Counted from the stretch's first letter, positions 48,948 through 57,796 are shown. The stretch: 64,000 bases of DNA from Ruminococcus sp. (GCA_023665555.1 JAMPDR010000005.1:1-64000), one strand, 5' to 3'. Program-made: numbers and translations. The notes: generated by a model from the sequence alone, not told the origin.

Positions 48948-51062
48948 ATGGGTCTGACGATTGATTCAGTCGGTAAAAAAGCCGCAGGTGAGTCGCTCTC
49001 ATATGGCGGCAGCGATATCGTTGTTATGCTTGCAGGTAATCCCAATGTCGGCAAAAGCACCGTCTTTAATGCCTTGACCGGGCTTAATCAGCATACCGGA
49101 AACTGGCCCGGAAAAACTGTAACAAGCAGTATCGGGAAATTCTCCGCTGACGGCAAAGAGATAGCACTTGTGGATTTGCCCGGTACATATTCACTTTTGC
49201 CGCACTCTGAAGAAGAGCGAGTTGCCAGAGATTGCATTTGCGGCGGTGACGCTGACGTGACAGTTGTTGTTTGCGACGCAACAACGATTGCAAGATGTAT
49301 GAACCTTGTTCTGCAAATTCTCGAAATAACCAACAAGGTTATCGTGTGCGTAAACCTCATTGACCAGGCAAAAAAGAAAAAAATAGACATTGACACAAAA
49401 CTTTTGAGTTCCGTTCTTCATGTGCCTGTTGTTGAAACCAATGCAAGAGGCGGAAAGGGTCTTGATAAACTGACAGAAAAAATTCTCGAATTGAAAGAAA
49501 GTAACACGTCATATTCAGCGCCGTTCCTCTATGACACAAAAATAGAAACTGCCGTAAGATGTATCAAAACAGAGAATTTCGAGGACAGTCGATTTTTCAG
49601 ACTGCGCTTAATTTATGATGACAAAGATTACATCAGCGGAATTGAAAATAAATATGACTGCAAAATAGAGGATGACAATGTACTTACTGAAAGTATCAAA
49701 CATGCGAAAACCCTGCTTGATACCAACTATATCAACAACACTGCCATTCGTGACAGCATGGCAGCAACAATCATCAACGAGTGCGACAAAATTGCCGAAG
49801 CGGTAACAAAATCACAGACGCGTGACGACAGGCTTGACCGAAAACTTGATAAGATTTTCACAGGCAAATATACAGCTGTTCCTATTATGCTTCTCATGCT
49901 TGCAGTTGTTTTTTTCATCACTATTTATGCCGCCAACTATCCGTCACAGCTTTTATCAAAAGTGCTGTTCTCATTCGGTGATGTACTGCGCAATCTGCTT
50001 GATCGCATTGGCGCCGCGTGGTGGATAACTGAACCGCTTATTGACGGAGTATATACGGTCATGGCATGGGTAGTTTCTGTCATGCTTCCGCCGATGGCAA
50101 TTTTCTTTCCAATGTTCACATTGCTTGAAGATTTCGGATATCTTCCGAGAATGGCTTTCAATCTTGACAAATGCTTTCAAAAGTGTAATGCTTGCGGAAA
50201 GCAAAGTTTATGCATGGCGATGGGTTTCGGATGCAACGCTGCAGGCATTGTCGGGTGTCGTATCATCGACTCTCCGCGTGAACGGTTAATTGCGATTCTG
50301 ACCAACAGTTTTGTGCCGTGTAACGGAAGATTTCCAACCATCATTGCAATCATATCAATGTTTTTCGTCGCATCGCTTTCCGGGGTAGTGAAATCAGCAT
50401 CAGCGGCACTGATTCTGACAGCAATCATCATTTTAAGTGTTGCGGTAACATTAACGATATCGAAACTGCTTTCCAAAACACTTCTCAAAGGTACACCCTC
50501 ATCATTTACGCTTGAACTGCCGTCATATCGTCCGCCGAAAGTCGGCAGTGTGATAGTGCGTTCCATTTTTGACAGAACCTTGTTTGTTCTTGCAAGAGCG
50601 GTTTCCATCTCTGCTCCGATGGGACTTATCATTTGGCTGCTTGCAAACGTCAAAATTGCTGACACCGCGCTGATAACGCTGGCATCAGATTATCTTGATC
50701 CTCTCGGCAAACTTATGGGGCTTGACGGAGTTATCATACTTGCATTTATCCTCGGCTTTCCTGCAAACGAAATTGTTCTGCCGATTACACTTATGTGTTA
50801 TCTTTCTCAAGGCACACTTGTTGACATAACCGACTACGGTTCAATTTTTGCAATTCTTTCACAAAACGGCTGGACATGGGTAACAGGTATATGCTTTATC
50901 CTGTTTTCACTTCTTCATTTCCCCTGCTCCACAACACTTATGACGATAAAAAAAGAAACAGGCAGCATGAAATATACTGCACTGTCATTCATGATTCCGA
51001 CTGTCATAGGCTTTGTGATGTGTGTGTTTGTGAGAGTGATATCGTTGATAGCAACAGCTTGA
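48948..51062 (+). CDS. feoB: Ferrous iron transporter B
   Basis: The 704-residue protein has an N-terminal G domain (about 25-185) with GNPNVGKSTVFNALTG, switch II DLPGTYSLLP and NLIDQ. A helical GDI-like domain follows, and then a membrane domain from about residue 305 with two Gate motifs (MGFGCNAAGIVGCRIIDSPRERLIAILTNSFVPCNGRFP and LGFPANEIVLPI). It imports Fe2+ with GTP hydrolysis. It is co-transcribed with feoA. TGCTTAA heptamers begin a few bases after the stop. Confidence 0.97.
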   Translation: MGLTIDSVGKKAAGESLSYGGSDIVVMLAGNPNVGKSTVFNALTGLNQHTGNWPGKTVTSSIGKFSADGKEIALVDLPGTYSLLPHSEEERVARDCICGGDADVTVVVCDATTIARCMNLVLQILEITNKVIVCVNLIDQAKKKKIDIDTKLLSSVLHVPVVETNARGGKGLDKLTEKILELKESNTSYSAPFLYDTKIETAVRCIKTENFEDSRFFRLRLIYDDKDYISGIENKYDCKIEDDNVLTESIKHAKTLLDTNYINNTAIRDSMAATIINECDKIAEAVTKSQTRDDRLDRKLDKIFTGKYTAVPIMLLMLAVVFFITIYAANYPSQLLSKVLFSFGDVLRNLLDRIGAAWWITEPLIDGVYTVMAWVVSVMLPPMAIFFPMFTLLEDFGYLPRMAFNLDKCFQKCNACGKQSLCMAMGFGCNAAGIVGCRIIDSPRERLIAILTNSFVPCNGRFPTIIAIISMFFVASLSGVVKSASAALILTAIIILSVAVTLTISKLLSKTLLKGTPSSFTLELPSYRPPKVGSVIVRSIFDRTLFVLARAVSISAPMGLIIWLLANVKIADTALITLASDYLDPLGKLMGLDGVIILAFILGFPANEIVLPITLMCYLSQGTLVDITDYGSIFAILSQNGWTWVTGICFILFSLLHFPCSTTLMTIKKETGSMKYTALSFMIPTVIGFVMCVFVRVISLIATA

Positions 51063-51077
51063 GAATCAGGAATGGAT

Positions 51078-51118
51078 TTAATGCTTAATGCTTAATGCTT
51101 AATGCTTAATGCGTAATT
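51078..51118. repeat. TGCTTAA heptamer array
   Basis: TTAATGC occurs four to five times in a row at a seven-base period (51078-51112) right behind the feoB stop. It shares its period with the TATTACY and TAGGAAT arrays but not its sequence. Confidence 0.8.
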
Positions 51119-51125
51119 CGCAATT

Positions 51126-51251
51126 AATTTGGTACACCATATTCACAAAAAACTGTTTTAATACAGTAAATACAACATTTGCAGCACTTAATGAAGGCAT
51201 GATTGCCGGATTTGATGAGTTTAAGGAACTTTAGTTTAATTAAGTTCCTTA
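51126..51251 (+). other. Possible gene remnant and stem-loop
   Basis: A frame ending at TAG (51232-51234) reads CFNTVNTTFAALNEGMIAGFDEFKEL, with coding character but no start or RBS. It could be the tail of a lost gene. Its end lies in TTAAGGAACTT...AAGTTCCTTAA (51220-51251), a terminator-like stem. Confidence 0.3.
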
Positions 51252-51324
51252 AATATAACTGTAAAATTAGGGTATACTAATCTCTGCAAATAAAAAATGT
51301 GAACAACCCGAAAGGAGAACCACT

Positions 51325-51756
51325 ATGACCAATGACACTGTATACCTTTTAAAAGAATGTGACAGCGGAACAAAGACAGCCGTTAACTCAATTAGAGAAG
51401 TGCTTGATAATGTTAAAAATGAGCACTTGCTCGAAATCCTCACTGACTCACTGAAAGAGCATGAAAAGCTCGGCGATGAAACCCATGAAATGCTCAGCAC
51501 TCTCGGTGAGAACGGCAAAGATCCAAATCCGATTGCCCGTGCGATGTCGTGGACTAAAATCAATGTTAAGCTGTTCGATGATCCGTCTGATGAAACGATT
51601 GCCGCGCTGATGACCGACGGCTGCAACATGGGAATCAAGCAGCTTGGTATCTACAAAAACAAATATTCTTCGGCAGACAGTAAAGCACAGCGCTTGGCAG
51701 AAAAGCTGATTAAAGAGGAAGAAAGTCTGCTTGATGAACTGAGAAGATATCTTTGA
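51325..51756 (+). CDS. Helical-bundle protein, conserved in Clostridia, unknown function
   Basis: The 143-residue, all-helical protein reads TVYLLKECDSGTKTAVNSIREVLDNV, HLLEILTDSLKEHEKLGDETHEMLSTLGE, PNPIARAMSWTKINVKLF, and TIAALMTDGCNMGIKQLGIYKNKYSSADSKAQRLAEKLIKEEESLLDELRRYL. The E/H spacing (KEHEKLGDETHEML) recalls DUF2383/ferritin-like four-helix proteins. Its place after feoAB would suit an iron or stress role, but that is guesswork. AAAGGAGAACC precedes the ATG. Confidence 0.75.
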   Translation: MTNDTVYLLKECDSGTKTAVNSIREVLDNVKNEHLLEILTDSLKEHEKLGDETHEMLSTLGENGKDPNPIARAMSWTKINVKLFDDPSDETIAALMTDGCNMGIKQLGIYKNKYSSADSKAQRLAEKLIKEEESLLDELRRYL

Positions 51757-51807
51757 GTGCTAATTGATGCCAACTATAGCTTGACAGAAAAATACAACAC
51801 TTTGTGC

Positions 51808-51933
51808 TTGACAAAGTGCTGATAAGTGGTGTATTATATTTAAAGTAGGGAAAACTGCGATAGCAGTTATGCTCGCATTAGATGATTAATAAAAAAATAA
51901 CCGTACTAAATGGAGATTGGCGGTTATTTTTTT
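51808..51933 (+). ncRNA. Antisense RNA of a type I toxin-antitoxin-like locus
   Basis: TTGACA (51808-51813), 18 bp and TATTAT (51832-51837) start a short RNA near 51844. It contains the hairpin AACTGC-GATA-GCAGTT (51853-51868) and ends in AAAATAACCG...CGGTTATTTT (51894-51930), which is shared with the convergent toxin mRNA. The layout matches RatA/TxpA- and RNAII/Fst-type antitoxins that overlap the toxin 3' end. Confidence 0.6.
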
Positions 51934-52035
51934 ATGTAATTCACAATTGCAATGATAACATTTACGAAAATGTCAACGATTGAAGCAATCAATGACAACA
52001 GAGCTAAAAGCTCTTCTAATGTAACATGATTCCAT
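51924..52035 (-). pseudogene. Small hydrophobic type I toxin with a one-base frameshift
   Basis: The ATG at 52035 follows GAGGGGGTGAATACAC, but its frame (MESCYIRR...) soon stops. In the next frame an uninterrupted segment reads VTLEELLALLSLIASIVDIF then VNVIIAIVNYIKK and ends at TAA (51926-51924). Removing one T near 52026 joins them into MESVTLEELLALLSLIASIV..., a typical 36-residue membrane toxin with a lysine end. The mRNA has its own promoter and the antisense RNA overlaps its 3' end. The locus is therefore either dead, phase-variable or frameshifted in translation, or the base is a sequencing error. Confidence 0.65.
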
Positions 52036-52159
52036 GTGTATTCACCCCCTCATGTAAATGTAGAGGGAGTCATAAAATTCCCTCTCATGGAATGAGCGAG
52101 AACATAACCGCTATATTCTGTTATACAGTAATCCCTACTGCAAGTCACCTTGCTCAATA

Positions 52160-52188
52160 AGAATATCATTATTGTCGAATTTTGTCAA
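52160..52188 (-). promoter_or_regulatory. Toxin mRNA promoter
   Basis: On the minus strand TTGACA (52183-52188), 17 bp and TATTCT (52160-52165, preceded by TGA). The leader to the toxin ATG is about 118 nt. It carries AGAGGGA...TTCCCTCT (52064-52087), which could mask the RBS as in other type I toxins. Confidence 0.6.
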
Positions 52189-52206
52189 CTGACAATTGGT
52201 TTTAAC

Positions 52207-52237
52207 ATTAAAAGACGATGCATTTGCACCGCCTTTT
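52207..52237 (-). terminator. Terminator of the 266-residue membrane-protein gene
   Basis: On the minus strand AAAAGGCGGTGC-AAAT-GCATCGTCTTTT forms a stem with G-U pairs ending in a T-run, just after the gene and before the toxin promoter. Confidence 0.65.
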
Positions 52238-52257
52238 GTTTTTTAGTTTGTTTGCAA

Positions 52258-53058
52258 TCAGCCCTGTACGAGTTGGGGTCCAAGCATACCAAGACTGCCA
52301 GAAATAATCAGCAAAATTGCAACGATTGCAGTCATAATGCTGACCGCGAGTATCTGACGCTTTCTCGGTAAATCGTGAACGATGTATGCACTGAAGAAGA
52401 ACGGGCAATAGCCGATGATGAAGAGAATAAGAGGTCTTGTGGGCTGCCACCATGATTTTTCCCATGTGAGAACATTACAGTAGTTGAGCAGGATCTCAAT
52501 TACAACAGCAAGTGCCGAGCCGATAAGAGCCGGGACAACTCTGCCAATGACGGCTTTTCTTTTGATGGCTCTTGATTCCTTGCTTAAATTCTTGCTTTTG
52601 ACGTTTGCCATGTAATACATGTTGTGCGGGTCGGTTCGCCATTTTTTGTTGCCGTCCCAGAAACTTTCGCCTTCGTTGTTTCTTGAGGTTGCAAGCATTT
52701 TGCATGCTGCCATTCCGAGAATAAAGAACATGAACGAAATTTCAATGTTATAGCCGACCAAAATTTGCAATGCACTGTTTCCGGCAGCTGTTGTTCCCCA
52801 AACAGGCTGCCCTGTTGTTGCATATACCATTGAGTTCCAGGTTTCATTAAAAACATCGGCAAGCCAAAATGCAAATCCGCCGAAAACCACATTGTAATTC
52901 TTGTTTTTAATTTCCGAAACAATCAGGTAGACAAGAATTACAAAAATCGGGACTATGTACCAATTAAGGCCGCTGGGATTTTGAAGTACTTCTTCAAGCA
53001 TTTCAGGGGTTGTTTTGTTGGGTATTGCTGTGGTAAAAAATGAGAGCAATGTGTTCAT
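52258..53058 (-). CDS. Polytopic membrane protein, unknown family
   Basis: The 266-residue protein has about six membrane helices (roughly 34-52, 58-75, 100-122, 172-190, 207-225 and 235-258). A hydrophilic cytoplasmic loop contains ESFWDGNKKWRTDPHNMYYMANVKSKNLSKESRAIKRKAV. WLADVFNETWNSMVYATTGQPVWGT and EISFMFFILGMAACKML look conserved in character, with acidic residues inside helices, but I do not recognise a family. AAGGAG lies upstream of the ATG. It is monocistronic. Confidence 0.7.
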   Translation of the reverse strand: MNTLLSFFTTAIPNKTTPEMLEEVLQNPSGLNWYIVPIFVILVYLIVSEIKNKNYNVVFGGFAFWLADVFNETWNSMVYATTGQPVWGTTAAGNSALQILVGYNIEISFMFFILGMAACKMLATSRNNEGESFWDGNKKWRTDPHNMYYMANVKSKNLSKESRAIKRKAVIGRVVPALIGSALAVVIEILLNYCNVLTWEKSWWQPTRPLILFIIGYCPFFFSAYIVHDLPRKRQILAVSIMTAIVAILLIISGSLGMLGPQLVQG

Positions 53059-53641
53059 GGGTATCCGCCTTTCTCCTTATTATTTTGGAATTACAGATTA
53101 ACTAAAGTAACACACCTTATTAATCAGTTCATCCTTTTTTACGAGTTAAATCTCGTATGCATTAAATTTAACATAATATACATTTATTGTCAAGTTATAT
53201 AATGTTTATCCATGATTTGTTTACAATTTTATGAACATTGCAGTGTTCAAATACGGCTATAATGCGTGAAAGATTGTACATGTCTAAAGATATCGTCCGC
53301 AGAAATAATAGTTAAATATGGGATCGAATATACTTAATTTGCATTGATTGCTTGACAGAAAAATCACTGCCTGATAAAAAGTGGATTACAGATGTAACGG
53401 TATTCAGATTGTTTGGGCATAAGTTGTATTTTTCTCCTATTCTTGATTTAATTTATATAGTGTAGATATGTTTCATTCACAATTTACAAACATACTCCTA
53501 AAAGAATATTAATACTCCTGCTTTTCTGTCAACTCAAAAAGTGTTAGCATAAAACCCGCGTACCTCTTCACTATTCCATATTACTTAAAATTGTCCGGTA
53601 TGAGAACAAAACAACAGACAGCCGCCATGCCTTCATGTTTC
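53059..53641. other. Long intergenic region with repeat traces
   Basis: No ORF with an RBS is seen in 580 bp. It holds the second GCTTGACAGAAAAAT copy (53350-53364). Near 53557-53590 it has CCCGCGTACCTCTTCACTATTCCATATTAC, a relic of the 40-bp element tail plus heptamer array. The rest is A/T-rich. It may include promoter sequences for the 266-residue membrane-protein gene. Confidence 0.5.
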
Positions 53642-53974
53642 TTACTCTTTAATAAAATCTTTATCCGTTGCAGATATACCGCTTTCATCAGAAACATATC
53701 TCTCAACGCGCATATGAAGATTATATTTTTCACGTAGCTTAGTGATTTTCTCCATCATCGGTGACGAATGATGAACATCCAAAGCCTGCTGATTCTTCCA
53801 GATGTCAATCAAAAGCACTGTTTCACTATCGTTCATCGGAAAGAAATAATCATATTTCAGATTACCCTCCTCTGCACGAATTTCATCAACGACACCGCTT
53901 GCAAGCATTTCTTCGGCAAATTTTCTCGCACTGCCGTTTGTGCCAATATAATAGATATTTATTACAATAGCCAT
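53642..53974 (-). CDS. Antibiotic-biosynthesis-monooxygenase-domain protein (YgiN-like)
   Basis: The 110-residue protein has a dimeric alpha-beta barrel of the ABM type: IVINIYYIGTNGSARKFAEEMLASGVVDEIRAEEGNLKYDYFFPMNDSETVLLIDIWKNQQALDVHHSSPMMEKITKLREKY. The pattern of GN...Y and W...ALxxHxxSPxM is standard for putative quinol monooxygenases. It is predicted cytosolic. AGGAGG lies seven bases before the ATG. It stands alone and the substrate is unknown. Confidence 0.88.
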   Translation of the reverse strand: MAIVINIYYIGTNGSARKFAEEMLASGVVDEIRAEEGNLKYDYFFPMNDSETVLLIDIWKNQQALDVHHSSPMMEKITKLREKYNLHMRVERYVSDESGISATDKDFIKE

Positions 53975-54137
53975 TTTTTACCTCCTAAAACGTTCAATAA
54001 ACAGTAATTCTTCTACGCAACTATTATACAAAAATTTGCAAGATATTCAACAGTTTATTTGAAAATGCAAAAAAGCTGCAACATTATCTGTCGTAGCTTT
54101 TTTGCCGAATAACAAAGCGGAAAGAGGATTAGAGTAT

Positions 54138-54797
54138 TTAATAAAGATATAAATATATACCTATAAAATGCAGTAGCGTTCCTGCCAAAACAAAAATATG
54201 GAATATCCCATGAAAGTATTTCTTCTTTTTGCCAAGTGCTAAAAATGTCGTGCCAACTGTATACACGACACCGCCGAGAAGCACAAACAAAATCAGCTTT
54301 GCGGCATTTTCACAATTCTTATATATCGGGTACATCAATATAAGACACATCCAGCCGAGAAACATATACAATACCATCTGAACAGTTTTGAACTTTTCCT
54401 GGTTGATATAAGTAAGTGCTGTTCCGACTATATCTATAACAAGGCTTATGCTTATCATGGCAATTGCAAGAGGCTTATTATATGGATAAACCGCAAGCAG
54501 CATCAATGTTATGCTCGTTCCTGATATCAAAACATATATAACAGCGTGATCAACTACGCGCATGATTTTTTTAACTAAACTTGGTTCGAGTGCGTGATAT
54601 ATAGTTGATGCCGTATAAAGTGTTATAATTGACAAACTGTAAATAACCGCTCCGAGATAACCGGTCATATTTGTTGCTTTGCTGAAACAAAGACAGAATG
54701 TAATTAAGCCGAAAAAGATTCCGACCGCATGTGAAATCGCATTGAATAGTTCTTCTTTTCTCGTATAGTTTGGCAACTGCACTGCTTCGAAATGCAT
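54138..54797 (-). CDS. Hemolysin III/TrhA-family membrane protein
   Basis: The protein is about 219 residues from the ATG at 54797, eight bases after AAGGAG. It has seven membrane helices and the family motifs EELFNAISHAVGIFFGLITF (His early), IYSLSIITLYTASTIYHAL (S-x-x-x-H), MRVVDHAVIYVLISGTSI and a C-terminal HGIFHIFVLAGTLLHFIGIYLY with the H-x-x-x-H zinc ligands. Related to PAQR receptors, these proteins may have hydrolytic or membrane-homeostasis roles. Monocistronic. Confidence 0.92.
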   Translation of the reverse strand: MHFEAVQLPNYTRKEELFNAISHAVGIFFGLITFCLCFSKATNMTGYLGAVIYSLSIITLYTASTIYHALEPSLVKKIMRVVDHAVIYVLISGTSITLMLLAVYPYNKPLAIAMISISLVIDIVGTALTYINQEKFKTVQMVLYMFLGWMCLILMYPIYKNCENAAKLILFVLLGGVVYTVGTTFLALGKKKKYFHGIFHIFVLAGTLLHFIGIYLYLY

Positions 54798-55036
54798 GTC
54801 AATCACTCCTTTTCCATGTCATCCATTTTATGACATTGACATGCATTTGTCACCCTACACCACACTTTGATGATTCTACGAAACAATTTATGGCTGTAGA
54901 ATCAGCTATAAATCACTCTACCTGCAGTAGAAAAGCGACGATATCGCAAGTTATGACTATTATTTTCTGTTGACTTTAGCAAAGCACAATGGTAAAATAT
55001 CAAAAAAGATTATCTTCGGAAAGGCTATGAATATTT

Positions 55037-56128
55037 ATGATTAATAATTTTATTTATGAGCAGCCGGTCAAAATTCATTTCGGATTCGGTAAACTTGCAG
55101 AGCTTGAAGCAATACTCGATGAAATAAACGCTGAAAACTGTGTACTCGTAAGTAGCAAATTTTTCACCGAAAAATGCAATGAACTCATGAAAAGTTCAAA
55201 TAAGATCAAGGCCGTCTATTGCAGTGTTCAACCCAACCCTTTGCTTTCGGGCGCAGAGGAAACCGTCAGACTCATCAAGGAAAATAATGCTGATACTGTA
55301 ATTGCTCTCGGCGGCGGAAGCGCAATTGATACAGCAAAATTTGCGGCCGCATGCGCTTACAGCGAGATTGCTCCGTATGAGCATTATCTCTCACCTGCTT
55401 TTCCCGAAAAGACAGCTAAAATTGTTGCTATTCCAACAACGGCAGGAACAGGCTCAGAAGTTACAAAAGTTTCTGTTATCAGTCACGGTAACGAAAAGAA
55501 AAGTATCCACAATCCTGCTTTCATGCCAACAGTTTGCATTGTTGACCCTGAACTTACAATGACTGTACCGGCAAAAACAACCATGATAACAGGCATTGAT
55601 GCGTTCACTCATGCAATCGAAGCATATTGGAGCATTAACCATCAGCCAATCACAGATGCATTGGCAATCGAAAGCATAAAACTCATTCTTGCCAATCTTG
55701 AAAAATCATATGAAATCGGCGACAAGGAATCCAGAATAAATATGTCATGTGCCTCACTGCTTGCAGGTCTTGCATTTGCAGTACCGAAAACAGCCGCATG
55801 TCACGCATGCAGTTTTCCTCTTTCTGCACATTATCATCTTCCTCACGGCGAAGCATGTGCACTAACGCTTGATTCACTGATGATGATTAATAATGACAGC
55901 AGACTTGAGCAGCTTGCCAAAGCTGTCGGAGTTGAAAACACAAAGGCTCTTGCTGATATAATCGTTCGTTTAAAAAAGATTGCAGGCCTTTGCACAACGA
56001 TTTCGCAACTCGGTGATGTTGAAATTGATATGCTTGCAAAGGAATGTCAGAAGCATCCTCTTATGGCAAACAATCCTGTTAAGCTGAGCGTTGAAGATTT
56101 GAAAGAGATGTTTATCAATCTCGGCTGA
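55037..56128 (+). CDS. Iron-containing alcohol dehydrogenase
   Basis: The 363-residue protein has a Rossmann-type N-terminal half with ALGGGSAIDTAKFAA (NAD(P) binding) and PTTAGTGSEVTKVSVI. The metal-binding C-terminal half has TGIDAFTHAIEAYWS, SFPLSAHYHLPHGEACAL (His ligands) and a D in the first segment. It is a class III ADH-like enzyme; the substrate, perhaps an aldehyde or a phosphonate aldehyde, is unknown. The RBS AAAGG is distant. A 40-bp element copy begins 11 bp after the stop. Confidence 0.93.
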   Translation: MINNFIYEQPVKIHFGFGKLAELEAILDEINAENCVLVSSKFFTEKCNELMKSSNKIKAVYCSVQPNPLLSGAEETVRLIKENNADTVIALGGGSAIDTAKFAAACAYSEIAPYEHYLSPAFPEKTAKIVAIPTTAGTGSEVTKVSVISHGNEKKSIHNPAFMPTVCIVDPELTMTVPAKTTMITGIDAFTHAIEAYWSINHQPITDALAIESIKLILANLEKSYEIGDKESRINMSCASLLAGLAFAVPKTAACHACSFPLSAHYHLPHGEACALTLDSLMMINNDSRLEQLAKAVGVENTKALADIIVRLKKIAGLCTTISQLGDVEIDMLAKECQKHPLMANNPVKLSVEDLKEMFINLG

Positions 56129-56139
56129 TCGATTAAGTA

Positions 56140-56179
56140 TGCGGACTAGATACCTATAACGGCAGATGTTTCCCCGCAT
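56140..56179. repeat. 40-bp element copy
   Basis: TGCGGACTAG...TTTCCCCGCAT fits the family length and ends, and starts 11 bp after the ADH stop. The terminator AAGGCGATGCTGA...TCAGCATTGCCTT (56196-56232) follows and can serve both the ADH and the convergent CarD gene. Confidence 0.7.
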
Positions 56180-56195
56180 ATAAAAAATAAAAACA

Positions 56196-56232
56196 AAGGC
56201 GATGCTGAATCAATTTCTCAGCATTGCCTTTT
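56196..56232. terminator. Bidirectional terminator
   Basis: AAAGGCGATGCTGA...TCAGCATTGCCTTT forms a 14-bp stem (one G-U) with A/T flanks, between the ADH and CarD genes. Confidence 0.88.
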
Positions 56233-56251
56233 AATATTGGAAACTATGTTT

Positions 56252-56755
56252 TTATTTATTTACTTTCAATCTGTCAACTATATATTTTCCGACAGCGTCA
56301 GGCTCAATTCCCAACACAAATGCAAATTCACTGCCTATTATAGTTTCGGCTGTTCTTAGTGTTCGCTCATCGTTGATTTTCAGCCGCTTACCTTCTTTGG
56401 CACGTTCAGACCGTTTAGCATGAATTTCGCTGATCATTTTCATTATACAAACACGGTCGCCATCAGCAAGTACCTGAGAGAATCGTTCATCACGCAGTTT
56501 ATCGTTGTCTGTCCACACAGGCTTGCATTTTGACACTTTCTCAATTAATTCGGCAATTTCTTCACCTGACACAACAGCTTTGAATTTGCCGTCTTCACTT
56601 CCGACAGGAACATAAATTTTTGTGCTGCAAGTATCGCAAAGCGGGTTAAGAACATAATATTTAACCCTTGATTTTCCAAAGGCTTCATATCTGATATCAA
56701 CAATTTTGCATACACCTGTGTTTTGATAAATAACAGTGTCACCGGACTTATACAT
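56252..56755 (-). CDS. CarD/CdnL-family transcription factor
   Basis: The protein is about 167 residues from the ATG at 56755 (GGTGAT upstream; the longer frame adds 24 residues without an RBS). MYKSGDTVIYQNTGVCKIVDIRYEAFG...YYVLNPL...KIYVPVG is the RNA-polymerase-interacting Tudor-like domain of CarD/CdnL/TRCF. The rest is the helical DNA-binding half (MKMISEIHAKRSERAKEGKRLKINDERTLRTAETIIGSEFAFVLG). It modulates promoter-complex stability, often for rRNA genes. It is encoded alone. Confidence 0.9.
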   Translation of the reverse strand: MYKSGDTVIYQNTGVCKIVDIRYEAFGKSRVKYYVLNPLCDTCSTKIYVPVGSEDGKFKAVVSGEEIAELIEKVSKCKPVWTDNDKLRDERFSQVLADGDRVCIMKMISEIHAKRSERAKEGKRLKINDERTLRTAETIIGSEFAFVLGIEPDAVGKYIVDRLKVNK

Positions 56756-57017
56756 GATAATCACCATGCGATACAGAACACTGCTCAAAATGAAATAAAA
56801 CATTTCATCTGAGCGCCCGCACCGCAACCTCCTTCAATTCTTTTCACGATAATGCATACCGTTTCACAAATTCAGCAAGGGGACATGCCCGGCTATCGGC
56901 AGGTTCAATATAAACACGGATAACACATATAAATCTTTTGGATTTAATATCTTGTCTGTTGTATGTTTAATTATAGCACAAAATAAATAATATTTCAAAT
57001 GGATATTTTCAACAAAA

Positions 57018-57048
57018 AACATCGCCAATAAGATACATGGCGATGTTT
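57018..57048 (-). terminator. Cyclophilin-gene terminator
   Basis: AAACATCGCCA...TGGCGATGTTT is a perfect 11-bp stem just after the cyclophilin stop on the minus strand. Confidence 0.85.
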
Positions 57049-57055
57049 CGGATTC

Positions 57056-57661
57056 TTATTTAACTTCAGTCATCGAATCAATATAAATAGGTTCAACAGG
57101 AGATGCTTTTTCACCCATCGAGTTATAGGTCATTTCATTCTTGCAGAAATCATCAACAACCTCCATGCCTTTGATTACCTTACCGAAAGCGGCATAGCTT
57201 CCGTCAAGAGCAACACAGCTGTCTGTATAGCAAATGAAGAACTGACTTGATGCTGAATCGTTTTGAGCGCTTCTTGCCATTGAGATAACACCCCTCGTGT
57301 GAGAAAGTGTGTTCTGAGTGAAACCGTTTGAACTGAATTCACCTTTGATTTTGTCCTTGCTGCCACCCATTCCTGTGCCGTCCGGGTCGCCGCCCTGAGC
57401 CATGAAGTTTTCAACAACTCTGTGGAAAGTCAGACCGTTGTAGAATCCCTCATTGACAAGCTTGAGGAAATTCTCAACCGTAGCAGGTGCATATTCGGGG
57501 TAAAGTTCAATTGTAAACTCGCCGCCATTTTCCATTTTAACGTTAACTTGCGGATGATTCATTGTGTTGTCCTCCTTGGAATCAGATTTAGAACATGAGC
57601 AAAGCAGTGTCAATGCAATGATCATTGCAACTGCAACAGCAATAATTCTTTTCAATTTCAT
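57056..57661 (-). CDS. Cyclophilin-type peptidyl-prolyl isomerase, lipoprotein
   Basis: The protein is about 201 residues from the ATG at 57661 behind AAGGAAGATGAAC. A lipoprotein signal (MKLKRIIAVAVAMIIALTLLCSCSKSD, Cys after LCS) and a short linker precede the cyclophilin domain (about 35-200). That domain has FLKLVNEGFYNGLTFHRVVENFMAQGGDPDGTGMGG with the catalytic Arg, SMARSAQNDSASSQFFICY with Gln/Phe, and LDGSYAAFGKVIKGMEVVDD. It is expected on the outer membrane face, assisting folding of exported proteins. Monocistronic. Confidence 0.93.
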   Translation of the reverse strand: MKLKRIIAVAVAMIIALTLLCSCSKSDSKEDNTMNHPQVNVKMENGGEFTIELYPEYAPATVENFLKLVNEGFYNGLTFHRVVENFMAQGGDPDGTGMGGSKDKIKGEFSSNGFTQNTLSHTRGVISMARSAQNDSASSQFFICYTDSCVALDGSYAAFGKVIKGMEVVDDFCKNEMTYNSMGEKASPVEPIYIDSMTEVK

Positions 57662-57796
57662 GTTCATCTTCCTTTCATATTTTAAATCAACATTTTGATT
57701 ATACTACTTTTTTTGAATCTGTCAACAAAAAATTATAGGAGTATTCAAAACACAAATAAAATCTCACTGCGAACATGCCAAAAATTATTTAACGTG

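Larger units (their letters stand above)
51779..53364. repeat. 15-bp direct repeats flanking the TA/membrane-protein segment
   Basis: GCTTGACAGAAAAAT occurs exactly at 51779-51793 and 53350-53364. The roughly 1.57-kb segment between holds the toxin-antitoxin locus and the 266-residue membrane-protein gene. The repeats include TTGACA and may be duplicated promoter pieces or marks of an insertion. Confidence 0.4.

Noticed and set aside
51078-51118. CRISPR-like array
   Set aside because: Units are seven bases with no spacers and no cas genes are present.
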